Source of the DNA: Prunella strophiata
Lineage: Eukaryota; Chordata; Aves; Passeriformes; Prunellidae
Assembly (NCBI GenBank): GCA_036583965.1
Contig: JAZBQD010000001.1
Location: 19,066,608-19,130,607, forward strand
Direction: 5' to 3'
DNA: 64,000 bases
The translations under genes and the position numbers were made by a program. This document shows positions 1 to 12,455 of the stretch, in pieces (within the stretch, counting starts at the first letter, position 1; each line of letters starts with the position of its first letter). The notes under the pieces were generated by a model. It was given only the letters and a program-made list of their open reading frames with translations. It was not told the DNA's origin and did not search any database.

Positions 1-350
1 GACCAGGGGGTGGTTAGACAGCTGTGGGGTGGTTTTAGATGGTTATGGGATTGCCCAGGGGTGGTTCAGATGGCTGTGGGATTGCCCAGGGGTGGTTTAG
101 ATAGCTGTGGGGTGGTTTAGATGGTTATGGGATTGCCCAGGGGTGCTGTAGATGGCTGTGGAGTGGTTTAGATGGCCTGTGGATTACCACAAGTTGTGCT
201 AGATGGTGTGGGTGGTTTAGATGTATGGGATGCCCAGGGGTGCTTCGATGGCGTGGGTGGTTTAGATGGTTATGGGATTGCCCAGGGGTGCTGTAGATGG
301 CTGTGGGGTGGTTTAGATGGTTATGGGATTGCCCAGGGTGCTGTGGGGTG
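1..350. repeat. Degenerate ~52-bp minisatellite, continues beyond left edge
   Basis: Units built from GGTTTAGATGGTTATGGG, ATTGCCCAGGGGTG and GATGGCTGTGGGGTGG recur throughout, with a spacing of about 52 bp where the copies are clearest (e.g. 259 to 311). The array is diverged and its start is outside the window. The short open frame over it is a by-product of the repeat. Confidence 0.8.
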
Positions 351-2956
351 GTTCATGTGGCCACATCCCAAGTGATGGCCCTGTATCTGTAGGTCCCCAT
401 GAAGAGAAAAGCTCAGAAGCAGAGCAGGAAGAATGAAATCCCATTTTTGCTGGGTCAGTGTGGGCCCAGAGGAGGGCACAGGGGCTGGGAGGGAGCAGTG
501 CCAGCAGGTGCCAGGGCCAGCAGTGCCTTGGGCAGGTGGGGCATTGCCCAAACCCCAGATTGTGACAGGGATTTGCTGCTTTCCCTGGATGTCCCACTGG
601 AGAGCAGGAGCTGCTCCTGTTGTGTCCCAAGGAGCTGCCCTGTTCCCAGGGTCCTTTTGGGGTGACAATGTCACTGAACCCTGATTTATTTCCAGACATT
701 TCAAGTCATTCCCAAGATGTTCTGTGCCACAGATTGGCACTGAGCTGAGTCATCGAGTTTTCCTCCTGTTAATTTATTAAATAACCACTGAAAACTCCTC
801 ATTACCAAATACATCCTGACTATTTAAAGGAAAAAAAAAAAAAAAAAACAACTTTTTTCTCTGTGCACATCTCCTGTTATCCTCCCCAGAATTCCAATTC
901 CTCTGATCCAGAGGTGGATCCAGAGCTCCTAAAGCAGAACTCAGAATGTTTGCTGCAAACACCCATCCCTTGTTAAGCAGTATTTACATAAAACATGCTG
1001 ACACCACTTTGGGGAGATTGAGTAGGATGCTTTCTCAGCTGTTGAAATTTGCACACGAGATGGAAGATGTTTTGATTAAAAGAAGGGTTAGCTGAATATT
1101 TTTTTTCCCATTTATTCCCATGTGTCAAAATCAAAGCAGAGTTTCTCCAGGCGTTTTGCCCATTTTTTTTTTCCTTTTTTTCTGTTCCTCTTGTTCAGTT
1201 GTTTGGACTTTTTCCCTCAAGGTTGAGATTCTTGTGGGTTTTTTTTTCTTGTAGCAGAGGAATTCAGTTATTTAAGGAGATAAATACATATTAAAATGCC
1301 TTTTAGACAGAAATAAACACTGTGACTGGGTTTAGCTTCCTGTTTATTTTTGGGAGCGTTTGTAAATTCATTCTGGAATTTATTGGATTGGCAACGGTGA
1401 GCTGGGGACAGGCAGGGGAAACCAGGGAGATTTTCCCAGCAGCATCCTCCTGCTGGAGGAACAGCAGTGAAAAAGAGCACAGGAATAATTTCATTTTGGT
1501 TGTCCACATTCTCCTTCCTTGTGACTTCTGTAATCTGAGGCCATTCCTGTGATAACATTGCCCTTCGTGGTTACTTAGTTGATTTTTTGAGCTGCATTTC
1601 CAAAGCCTCCTGTCAAGGAGGAGAACTCCAACTTTCCTAATCAGTGCTGAAACGACTTCTTCAAAGCCCAGAATGGAATCTTATCTCTTCTTTCCCCCTG
1701 CAGAGAGCACAAACGTTGCTTTTGTCATTCCTTTATTATTTGCTCTGCGAGGGTGCCAGCGCCTCTGGCCACTGAGAAACTGGAGCAAAAGCTTTTTTTA
1801 GCAACTGGAGCAGAATTTTCATAATAAACCTGATCTCGTGCCGTTCCCAAGCCTCCTTTGGGGAGAATCAGGGGAGGGAACTGGAATTAGGGAGGGTTGG
1901 AAGCAAGGGAACTTCAAGGAGCCTCATCCTAAAAACCCTCCACGGATTTGCTGCCGCTGCCTGGATTAGAGGACCCTTTAATTTGCTTTTAATTAAAATG
2001 ATTTTCATTTATTCTGTGCCTTCTTCAGAGGTCCCGAGGCGCCTCACAAACTTGTGATGCTGTGTATAAAATACAAAATGCATGTTCATGTGGTGCTGAG
2101 ATTTCACCTGGAAGCTGAGGATGAAGGAGAGTTTACCTTCTTTTTTTTTGTTGCTGTTTTAGAGCCTCAGATCCCAATTCCAGAGCAGCTTTTCAAGCAC
2201 TGCTGTTGTGCATGTTCTCAATGAGTTGTAGTCCAAAGTGTAAACACTGCCTCTTCCATAAATAGCTTATCTGATACTATATTTAAATAGCCAGGGCTTT
2301 GTTTTTGCAACCTCATTCAGTTGGAAAGTAAAAAAAAAAAAAAAAAGAGTCACGTTAATACCTTTTTCTTTTCTCTTTTTTTTTTTTTTCAAGAAGGAAA
2401 TGCACCTATTGCAGAAATTCCCAAAGGAAATGATGGATTAAAATGGAAAGTGTTGCATAGCTTGTAAATACAGTTATGTTAATTATCTTTTAAATAGTTT
2501 ATCTTAATACAATGTAGATATTAAAAAATGAAGAGAGCCCTTTCCTAAAATTTAATTGTTTTCCTTTGCTACAATTTGTGTCTCCACAATAATGACTAAG
2601 GAGGAGAAGAAATAGTGTTTTTTTTTTTTTTTTTTTTTTTTTTTGTTTTTTTTTTACTTTTCTAAAATGACTTTTCTGGTGGTTTCTTTCATTTTGGTTA
2701 TTTGCTGAGGCATAAACCCTGGATGAGCACAGAAACCTGAGGAAATCCAAGGAACATCATGGACAGTGCAGTTTCAGGGATGAATTTGATGTCCCAGCTG
2801 AGGTGGCAGAGGAACAAGAGAGAAGGGGAGGCTGGCAGGAGCAAGGAATTTTTCCAGAGCCTTGAAAAGTTGCTACATTCTTGTTTTGGGAGAAGAACAA
2901 ATTGTAATTGAGGAGATGCTGAGATTTATTCCTTGCTCTTGTGAGGTGGGAGTTGG
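351..2956. other. No gene seen; single-copy non-coding sequence
   Basis: AT-rich sequence with homopolymer tracts (A-run near 829-848, A-run near 2330-2346, T-rich run near 2618-2655). The small open frames have no recognisable domains. The stretch lies upstream of, or within intron 1 of, PTPRE. Confidence 0.6.
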
Positions 2957-3223
2957 TCTCTTCTCCCAAGGAACAAGGGACAGCACAAGAGGAGATGACC
3001 TCAGGTTGTGCCAGGGGAGGTTTAGGGTGGATACTTGGGAAAATTCCTTTATGGAAAGGAATTCCAGCCCTGGCAGTGCTGGAGTCCCCATCCCTGGGGA
3101 GATTTAAAGCCCTGTGGATGTGGCACTTGGGGACATGGGGCAGTGGTGGTCCTTGGGGACCATGGTTGGACTTGATGATCTTGGGGGGTTTTTCCAACCT
3201 AAACAATTCCATGGTTCTGTGAG
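2957..3223 (+). mobile_element. CR1 LINE 3' fragment
   Basis: The order of blocks is typical of avian CR1 3' ends: GGAAAATTC, CCCCATCCCTGGGGAGATTT, TGTGGATGTGGCACTTGGGG, GACATGGGGCAGTGGTGGTC, TTGGACTTGATGATCTTGG, then TTTTCCAACC and a final TTCCATGGTTCTGTGA. The 5' end is truncated and no reverse transcriptase remains. Confidence 0.9.
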
Positions 3224-3767
3224 TTTGGGCAGCTCTGATTTAGGGCTGGCACATTTTGTAAGGCCTCCCCAGTCTGCTGGAGGCAGAATTTCCCTCTGTG
3301 CTTTCGAGCAGTTGTAGAAATTCAGGGACTGTGCCATGAGTTTTTAATATCCAATATTCAAAGGGGGAAACCAGAACAAAATCCTTAAGCACAATATAAA
3401 GATGGTTATTTCCTAATGAACTTGTGTCTTATGAAAAATGGCTCTTCTGCTCTCAAAGAAGAAAACCTGAAACTTTTGCTTTCTTACAGAGTGGCCTGAA
3501 ATTCCCCTGTTGAAGTTTGGGGAAGCTAAAAGGCCCTTTTTGAGGATGTCACACCAGAGCTGTGAGCAGCAGATTTTCCCATAATACTCCTTTTGTTCCC
3601 CAAATGAATGCAGCAGTGTCTGCTCCTACGGAGGAGCTGCTCATGAGGAGGTCACAGAGGTTGCTCAGATCCTTGGAGGGGGCACAGGGCTGTGCTCAGC
3701 ACTTGCAGAACATGAGATTTTGGGGTTTTTTTAGGATTTAACTTGGAAATGTTGTTATCACATAGAC

Positions 3768-3838
3768 AGGGACACTTTCCACCATCCCAGGTTGCTCCAA
3801 GCCCTGTCCAGCCTGGCCTTGGACACTTCAAGGATGGA
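3768..3838 (-). mobile_element. CR1 fragment, internal piece
   Basis: The + strand reads GACAGGGACACTTTCCACCA followed by AGGTTGCTCCAAGCCCTGTC and CAGCCTGGCCTTGGACACTT, the reverse complement of the CR1 3' region. Both ends are missing. Confidence 0.75.
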
Positions 3839-5949
3839 GCAACACTTGAGTGTTTCAATTTGAGGCTTTGGGGTTTGTTTGTTTTTCTTCCACCTTTGTT
3901 TCCCAAACCTCATCCTCAACCTCATTTGATTGCTCTGCAATCAAATCCATGAGTTCTCAGTGTTCTTTTCTGCTGCAGCTGATCAATAAAGGTGATTAGC
4001 TGGAAGCTGGTGCGTTGGAACAGCATCAATGAGACACACAAGGCAAAGTGTCTCCTTTCCTGATGGTTGAATCTTTCTTCAGCTCTGGACTGGATTCTTA
4101 TTTTTTCCAATGAGAAGCTGCTTGCAAACTTGGGCCTGAGAATCCATGGATTTCTGTTCTGTAGAAGTACATTAGGCTGTAGCAAAACTGTATATTCAAA
4201 GTACAAATGACACTTAGAAAGCAAAGCTGGGCAGGCCTTTAATATTATTTTTTAATGTTATTTTTAATGCACTCTTACATTGAGTAAAAATTAAAAAGAT
4301 GGTTATAACCATCTTCTGGAACCTCTGTGTTCTGTTGCGCTGTAAATAATAATAAATGACAGGTTTGGGGCTGGGTTCAGGGTGATTCTGGTGGAATTTT
4401 AGGCTGTTGGGGTGATGGAGTTGGCAGCAGCAATCCATACCCAGCTTTATTAAGATCCAATTTCTGCCTTTGTGGTGAAAACCCACAACAGTTGGGTGTT
4501 TGAAATGACTTTTAAGCCATCTGTGTTGCATCTCTGTGTTCCATTGTTTCCTCTGGCCCAGATGCTGGGAAATGACTGCAAGGAGTTGGAGCTGCAGTAC
4601 AAATTGTTATTGTCCTGGAAATGAGGATTTTGTGACTTCTGGCTCTGGGGAGGTTGGATGAAAAAGGAACTCCTAGAGGAACATCCAACACCCCAGTTTG
4701 AGTGGGACCCCAAATGCTGTGTGAGAGCCCTCTGCTCTCCATCCCTGTCGTGGTGCTACCACCCTGTGGTGTCAGAGTGAATCAGGATCTCCAGGAAAAT
4801 GGGATTTCTGGTGTGTTGCTGCCCAGGGAAGGGTGTCAGCATCAGATGGGTGTCATGGAAATCCCACTGATGAGTCACCTCCTGCTGTCCTGATGTGCAG
4901 CTTCAGGACAAGGGAAGTTCCTGTAAATTATCCAGGCTTGATAAAACCCTCCCAGGCTTTCCCAAACCGGTGTTCCCTGGAGTTTTACAGGTGAGGGGGA
5001 GTTCCATGGTGAGGAGATTTCCGGGGTAACCCAGGAAAGGTTTGGCCAGCTCAGGTCTGGAGCAGCTTCACCTCTTGCAGCTCCTCTGTGGGTTTACCCA
5101 AAGCTGGAGGAGCAGTGAGTGCCTTGGTGCTGTCATTTCAGTCGGGCGTGAAAGGAAGTTCCTTAATGAGCACCGAGCAAAAGTCATTTTCATAATTACT
5201 GTGCTAAAAGACACTCACAAAATACTGATGAATTTGCTTGGCAGTTCCTGGAAAACCTGAACTAAAGCCCAGCTTTCCACGGAGGATTGGCCTGAGTGGT
5301 GTCCAGAGCTCATTGCCAAGCCCAGCTTTGCTGTGACCAGTTTTAAAATCACTTGGAATGTTTCTTGCAGGGCGTGCAGCTGTTTTGGTAGAAGCAATTA
5401 ATTCATGTCAGGTGGAAAAGGGAGCTTAAAAAACCTTTTTGGGGCACAAATAAACTGGATGCAAGCATTTATTTATTTATTTGATGTTTTGAGGAGAGGC
5501 TGTGGACTCTTTGGGATGTAATTGCACTCCTGTCAGGGAGCATCCGGGCTGAGCTGTTTGCATTTCTGCTGCAGTGACTTGTGGTGGCATTTGCAAGTTC
5601 ATCTCCCTTGAGTGCTTGAGGCAAATGGTCAAAACATCAGCAATTGCAGTCTGCTGGAATAACTGAGGCTTGTAAAGCTTTTTATATTCATCAAAAAGCA
5701 ATTTCTGTTGGGGTTTTTTAAAGGTTCAGTACAAGGGCTGGACGTTGGTTAACATAGTCCTGATTTTGTATTCCGTGTGCATCCAAAACATCCTAACAAA
5801 CATCCTTAGGACATCAAAACCCTGGAAAACATGCAGAGCCTGACCTCTGAACACAATGTTTTCTTCCTGTTTATGTTGGCCCGGGCCCTTAAAAAATGAT
5901 TTATTTTGTTGTGCAGACGATTACCAAATAAGCTCACGTCTGTGGAAGC
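3839..5949. other. No gene seen
   Basis: Mixed-composition non-coding sequence. No exon with conserved coding, tandem array or clear transposon end was recognised. Confidence 0.5.
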
Positions 5950-6399
5950 TTGTGTGAGGTAGATATTGAAACTTGGCATGGATCTGCAGGTTCCTGACCT
6001 TCCAGGAGCTCATTCAGGACTTTGGGGTGATAACATCAAAGACTGTTCTAGAGGTAATAAACCTCTAGAGGTAATAAGCTAAATAAAATTTTAAGTTTTG
6101 TTTCTTTACATTGTCAGTGAGAAAGAAAACATTGTAGGGGGAGGAGAACTGTTCTAAAGGTTTTGTTCTAATTCTTATTACTCTTTCATTTAGTTACTGT
6201 TAATAAACTTTTCTTTATACCCTTTTAAAGGTATGAAGAACCTGCTTTGAACCTGCTTTGCCTTGCTCTGATCTTCCCTCCCAGAGGAAGTGGGTACACC
6301 AGTGATTAACCAGCACCAACCCCACCCCACTCCTTAGTGCATTAACCAAGACATCTCAAAATGAGCCAAATTTCACATTAACAAACCAAAACCACTACA
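5950..6399 (+). mobile_element. Probable endogenous-retrovirus LTR remnant
   Basis: Sequence around 6200-6399 resembles the R/U5 half of passerine ERV LTRs as I recall them: AATAAACTTTTCTTTATACC, then an AACCTGCTTTGCCTTGCTC block, TCCCTCCCAGAGG, AACCAGCACCAACCCCACCC and an end near CACTACA. The left boundary (a TG near 5950) and any target-site duplication are uncertain. No retroviral coding sequence is visible. Confidence 0.45.
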
Positions 6400-7260
6400 C
6401 AAAATTAGCGTTTCTACCTGGTTTCAAACTGAAACCATCACATATCTGCCAGCAAGGGTGCTCCAGACCAAATCTGTGCTGCAGCAGGGAGCAAACTCTG
6501 CAGGCAGATTGGCCTCCCTGAATGCAGACTAAACGCCCCACATCCCTGCTGGGCAGGCAGAGCAGCACCTCTGGCTGCACTGAGGGGACACAGTGCTCAC
6601 TCAGCACGGTGACAGATGGCTCTGTCTGGGAGCAGTTGCTGTGCTGCAGGGCAGGGATGCTCTGCACAGGGACATCCAAGTCCTGGGGCTGGCCAGAGCC
6701 AAGGTCAAGGTGAGGATGTGAAGAACAGCCTGGAGGAGAAGGGCGAGGGCTGAGCTGGGGAGGAGAGTCCATGGAGAGCAGCAAACTGAGCTCTAGCCCT
6801 AAAGGGCAGAACAAAATCTGGTTCTGCCAGGGCAAATTGCAGCTGGATTTATGGGGAGAAGTATCACTGTTGTTGTTTGTAATAAAGGGATGGGATTATT
6901 TTTGGGTTAAGAATGATTTATTGTTCAGATAAATACTAGTTTTAGAGGTTGTGAGATTTTAAAGGAGTAAGTAAGTTATAGTTCAAGAGTAGTTAAAAGT
7001 TTTTTTGTTATAACTTTCTAAACTAATATAAAGTTGCTACAGGATTTATTTTACTTTTTTAATTTATTACTTCTGTTGTATTGTGGATACTTTTGTCTAA
7101 TGGGCTTTTAACTCACATGTACACATATGTTTTTATTATAACTTCTAAATTCTTAGCTTAGTTTATACAACTACACTTTTACATTATAAACTTTTTACTA
7201 TCTTATTAATCCAGTTTTTTACTTACCTAAAGTATATTCTTACTTACAACTATGGAAACA
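6400..7260. other. Uncharacterised sequence next to probable LTR; right half possibly a minus-strand ERV fragment
   Basis: 6400-6840 is GC-moderate with an open frame on the minus strand that shows no recognisable domain. 6850-7260 is strongly AT-rich; read on the minus strand it has poly-purine, AATAAA-like features reminiscent of another LTR type. The similarity is by impression only. Confidence 0.25.
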
Positions 7261-8744
7261 CAAGTTATGATTTTTCTGTTTAATAGTCTGTGTATTGTAT
7301 TTGTACATCAATCCAAGCTTCTCCCAAGGCTGCAGATCAAACCCTTCAGGGTCTGTGGGAGTTTCTGTTTTTCTGATTCCCACAGAGAAGAAAATTCCCT
7401 GTGAGGGTGCTGTGCAGGAGCCTTGGGGCTGCAGCATCCTCTGCTCAGAACCCCCGGCTTCCAGCAGGATATTGGGCAGGATGATCCTAAAAGCTCTTCT
7501 CAGCCTCTCTTACTCTGTCTCATGGAACATTTTTGTCCACCTGAAATCCTCTCCAGGAGGCTCTACATGAAAGGAAATGACTTGTTACTGCTAATTGTGA
7601 ATTAAGGGGGAAAAAAGTCCTTGGAATGACTTAGGAAAGGGGATTCCCATCTGTGTGCAACTCCAGCTGCACTTGGGCACATCCAGTGTTATTCCAGAAT
7701 GCTGGAGGCCCTGACACTCCTTGTCATCAGTGTGCTTCATTTGTGCATTATTTTTAATAATTATCATTAGTCTGAGCAAATGTTTGGCAATTCTGTTGAG
7801 AGTCTGTATTGCCAGAATAGTGGGGCTGGTCACAGCAGTTTGTGCTGTTCTGGGGGAGTTCACTGCCTTGAAACATCCTGTGGTTACAGAGTTATATTTT
7901 CTGTTCATTCTCATGAAGTAATTGTGCTTTTTATGCTACTGTTTTAACCAGAGTGGGAAATCAAGCCAATTCTGTTGATCCAGAGGAAATTAAAATTTTA
8001 CATTTATGCAATGTTTGAATTATCAGTGCATATAACAGACAAAGGGCAAAGGGAGAGCTCAGTTTAAATGTGGAAAGGGTTGTTTTCCTGTAATGGAAAT
8101 CTGATCCATAGACTTGGTGAAGTAAAAGCATCACTACAGTCCATGGTTTAGGAATTTAAAGAAATAATAACTCAATTTTGGTCAGGTCAATACAGTTATG
8201 TCTTCAATGGCTAAGTTTGTGGTTAGTGATGCATTTTGCAAAGGTGGCTGAGCTAATTTAATCTCAGGTAAAAGTTGTGTGTGTTATGGTTTTGTTCAGA
8301 TCTTCTTGTTGGAGCAGGGAAGGATTCCCCTTTGCAGAACAGAAACCTCTGCAGGCATCAAGTACTGACAGAAAATGTGTTCAGGGCTGGATCTTCCTAG
8401 AAGGAAAAGGTTGGGAAGCTGCACAGAAAGTTATGCAGATGAATTTCAAATTCTGTTCTGCTGGGGGAAGTCTGGCTGGGTTAGGATGAATCATGGGAAA
8501 AGCTCCTCTTTGGGGCAATATTCAGAGAAATGCTTCAGTGGCAGTGCAGGGAGGTGTGGGCACACCCTGGGCTCAGCTCTCAGCATCAGCCACCTCCCCT
8601 GGGTGCAGGATGTGGCTCAGCTGAGCACCAGAACCTCGGGGTTTTGGTCAGAAATGTCCTGCAGCTCTGAGCCCTGCCTGGGGCCCTCCTGCCTCTGCCC
8701 TTTCACAGGGTTTGGGCTTCTGGGCCTTCAGGAGGGGTGGGCAG
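7261..8744. other. No gene seen
   Basis: Single-copy-looking non-coding sequence. Short open frames lack domains or conserved coding character. Confidence 0.5.
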
Positions 8745-8848
8745 AGATCCAAATCCTTCTCAAGATCTTTGGATCTGCTGAGGTTAGGTTGGACTTGATG
8801 ATCTCCAAGGTCTTTTCCCACCTCGTTCATTCTGTGATTCTGTGACCA
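8745..8848 (+). mobile_element. CR1 3' end fragment
   Basis: GTTGGACTTGATGATCTCCA is followed by AGGTCTTTTCCCACCTCGTT and ATTCTGTGATTCTGTGA, the diagnostic CR1 3' terminus with its 8-bp-like terminal repeat. Confidence 0.85.
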
Positions 8849-10070
8849 GCTCTGCAGCATCCTCCCCTGTTCCACCAGGTTTATACTGGTTGGGTTTGAG
8901 GGGTGTGAGATCCTTCCCTGGAATCCCATCAGGAAATGTTCACTGTGACCAAACTGAGTGTCATTAAACCTCCCTGGTCATCCTTTTCCCTGCCCCCTGA
9001 AGGATGGCATTTCTTTTATTTCTGTTATCCAGGAGCCAGCACAAGCTCCTTGTGAAGCAGCACTGTGAAAATCAGTGAGTGCTGGGGCAGAAAGATTAAA
9101 GGGCAGGAAAAGGGATTTATCTGCTCTCAGCTCCCACCTGTGTCCCATGGTTAAAATACAAAGAAATCAAGAGCTTCAGTTTTATATTTTCTAAAAATGA
9201 TGGTTTGGATGTGTTCTCCATCACAGCATTATTTATAGTGGTTATAGTTTGGGAAATAAGGAGAAAACCCCCCCAGTGTCTTGCTGTTCCACATAAATTA
9301 ACATTTTTTGTCATTACTCCTGAAGCAGAAGCTTTACTACTGAAGAATGTTCTTGTACATTGTTTATAAAAACACTCCCTGCAGGTCCATCTTTTGCTGG
9401 CTCAAAGTCAATTTAGAAGGAGCTTTGCCTTATCTCAGTAGCACATCTTGGGAAGTCATTTAGTGAGCAAATTGCCAGCTAATTGCCTTGATCTGCTGGT
9501 GAGCAAGATGCTCAAAATGAACTGTTCTTAATCATGATATCAAAATATCACTTCTGTTCCATTAATGAGCGTGCTGTGAAATAGGATATGTGTTTTAAGG
9601 AAGCTGCTTAAGCTGATCTCGTTTGCTTTTTATTTTTAGTTAATGCCTTTAGTTGGTTTCCTGGAGGAATCAGAGCTCTGGGTGTGAGAGAGGGAAACCA
9701 ACATTTTCAGAACCAGTGGATGGTAACACTAAAGAATTTTCCATAAGATAAAATTTGAGATACCTCTCAGGATTTTAAGTTGTTGGAAAGGTTCTGTTCA
9801 GACATAGTGGGGTTGATTTCATAGGATGTTTATGATTTAATTTCACCAAAAGCACTTTATAGTTTGTCCTTGACCTGAGGACAGAAGGTCCCTTGGGAGC
9901 CAGCGTGGCTCCATTTTGTGTGGGTTTGGGTTATTTTAAGTGCTTTTTTTGCAGGGTAGGAGTGACTTGGTGTTGGCCTAAGTTTAGTGACTAAGTTTAT
10001 GAATTTTGGTGGTAATTAGACTTGGCTCTCTGCTCTCCAGAAATACATATCTTAAATCTCCAGAAATACA
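8849..10070. other. No gene seen; possible conserved non-coding block near 9420-9660
   Basis: The sub-stretch 9420-9660 is repeat-free and dense in homeodomain-like ATTA/TAAT cores and CATGATATC-type palindromic words, as conserved non-coding elements often are. No alignment is available to support this. Confidence 0.25.
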
Positions 10071-10346
10071 TACTTCAAATATATACACACATATACATAC
10101 ATACATATACATATATATATATACAAATATAAAATCTATATAAATCTATACATATATACACACGTACATATATAAAAATATTAAATATATATATAAATCT
10201 AGACATTATGCACTCACATGTGCATACATATACACACACACATATATAAATATAAAATATATATAAATCTATACACATATATACACATATGTATACACAA
10301 ATACATATATATAATATAAAATATATAAATCTATACATATATACAA

Positions 10347-10381
<35 letters not shown>

Positions 10382-10470
10382 CATATATATAATATAAAAT
10401 ATATGTAGAAATCTAGACATATATGCACACACATATATACACACATACATATATATAAATATATTTTATA
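10071..10470. repeat. Imperfect (TA/CA)-rich microsatellite cluster
   Basis: Alternating ATACATATATACACAC and TATAAATCTATACATATATA words recur at roughly 60-70-bp intervals, i.e. a microsatellite that has itself been tandemly amplified. The open frame on the minus strand is a repeat artefact. Confidence 0.85.
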
Positions 10471-10649
10471 TATCTTTATGCAGCTTAGTTTTATGATATG
10501 ACCAGAAAGTTAGGACAGTGAAATAGGTGCAGAATCAGCCAGAAATGAGTGACAACCCCATTGTTTTGTCCAGTTTATTTTTCAGCAGTATGAGTGGGGT
10601 TGTTTTCTGGCCTCTCAGGAAAGGAACGTGGCACAATTGGAATATTTAG

Positions 10650-10950
10650 GAATCCCAGACTTGTTAAGGCTGGGCAAGAGCTGTAAGATCATAAATCCCA
10701 ACCATTCCTGCAGCATTGTCCCACGTCCCCAAGGGCCACATCCCCTGTGGGGATGGGGACTCCAGCACTGCCTCAGGACTCTGTGCCAGGGCTGGACAGC
10801 CCTTCCCATGAAGGAATTGTTTAAATATCCAAATTAAACCTGCCCTGGCCCAGGGCTGTTCCTCCTCCTCCTGTCCCTGTTCTGTACCCAACCCTCACCT
10901 GGCTCCTGTCAGGAGCTGTGCAGTGAGACAATTCCCCCTGAGCCTCCTAC
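10650..10950 (-). mobile_element. CR1 LINE fragment
   Basis: The reverse complement carries the CR1 order ending in the 3' terminal block. On the + strand CCCCAAGGGCCACATCCCC, GGGATGGGGACTCCAGCACT, CCTGCCCTGGCCCAGG and TGTCAGGAGCTGTGCAG are visible. The 3' end is at the left. Confidence 0.8.
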
Positions 10951-11230
10951 TGAAATATGAAATAAATAAAACTGAGGATGGGATTTCTGCTCACAGCTGC
11001 TTGGGTGCTGCCTGTGCTAGGGCTGAGCTCAGCTTGTTGGGACAGCTGCCTTGGAAAGAGACGCTTTTCAGCTGGAAAAGCAGATCCCAAGCACCAAATC
11101 CTTGTGCCCCAGGGCAAGCTTCAATCCCTGATGTGATGGGCAAGGAAGGGATGAGCTTCATGGCACAGGCTGCAGGGCTGGGGGGAAATGCAGCTGTTTC
11201 TCTCCCTGCAGATGGATGTTTATATTATTT

Positions 11231-12217
11231 TATATAATATATATAATATATATAATATATATAATATATATAATATATATAATATATATAATATATATAA
11301 TATATATAATATATATAATATATATAATATATATAATATATATAATATATATAATATATATAATATATATAATATATATAATATATATAATATATATAAT
11401 ATATATAATATATATAATATATATAATATATATAATATATATAATATATATAATATATATAATATATATAATATATATAATATATATAATATATATAATA
11501 TATATAATATATATAATATATATAATATATATAATATATATAATATATATAATATATATAATATATATAATATATATAATATATATAATATATATAATAT
11601 ATATAATATATATAATATATATAATATATATAATATATATAATATATATAATATATATAATATATATAATATATATAATATATATAATATATATAATATA
11701 TATAATATATATAATATATATAATATATATAATATATATAATATATATAATATATATAATATATATAATATATATAATATATATAATATATATAATATAT
11801 ATAATATATATAATATATATAATATATATAATATATATAATATATATAATATATATAATATATATAATATATATAATATATATAATATATATAATATATA
11901 TAATATATATAATATATATAATATATATAATATATATAATATATATAATATATATAATATATATAATATATATAATATATATAATATATATAATATATAT
12001 AATATATATAATATATATAATATATATAATATATATAATATATATAATATATATAATATATATAATATATATAATATATATAATATATATAATATATATA
12101 ATATATATAATATATATAATATATATAATATATATAATATATATAATATATATAATATATATAATATATATAATATATATAATATATATAATATATATAA
12201 TATATATAATATATATA

Positions 12218-12235
<18 letters not shown>
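11231..12235. repeat. Perfect 9-bp AT satellite, about 111 copies
   Basis: TATATAATA repeats without a single visible interruption for about 1,005 bp. Because 9 is divisible by 3 and no unit contains a stop in several frames, long open frames (IYN, YII, YYI repeats) appear on both strands; these are not genes. The array is pure A/T and nearly self-complementary. Confidence 0.97.
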
Positions 12236-12261
<26 letters not shown>

Positions 12262-12455
12262 GCATTATACATGTATAATATAAGTATATTTTATATCTAG
12301 AATATCTATTATTGATATTATTTTATATATTGATATCACAATATATTTATATTATAATAGATATTTATATTTCTTTTATATATTTTATTTATTTAGATTT
12401 TATATAGATTTAATATGTTTTTTATATATTTATATGTATATATATTTTACTTTTT
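12236..12455. repeat. (AT)n run and AT-rich flank of the satellite
   Basis: A pure AT dinucleotide run continues to about 12258, then diverged TATTTATA/TATATTTTAT sequence decays to about 12455. This looks like the degenerate shoulder of the array. Confidence 0.8.

Noticed and set aside
1..350. Telomere-like repeat because of GGTTTAG/GGTTATGGG words
   Set aside because: The words are embedded in a ~52-bp degenerate unit; there is no tandem TTAGGG run.
11188..12300. Open frames of ~350 codons encoding IYN, YII or YYI repeats
   Set aside because: Direct translation of the 9-bp AT satellite in several frames on both strands.
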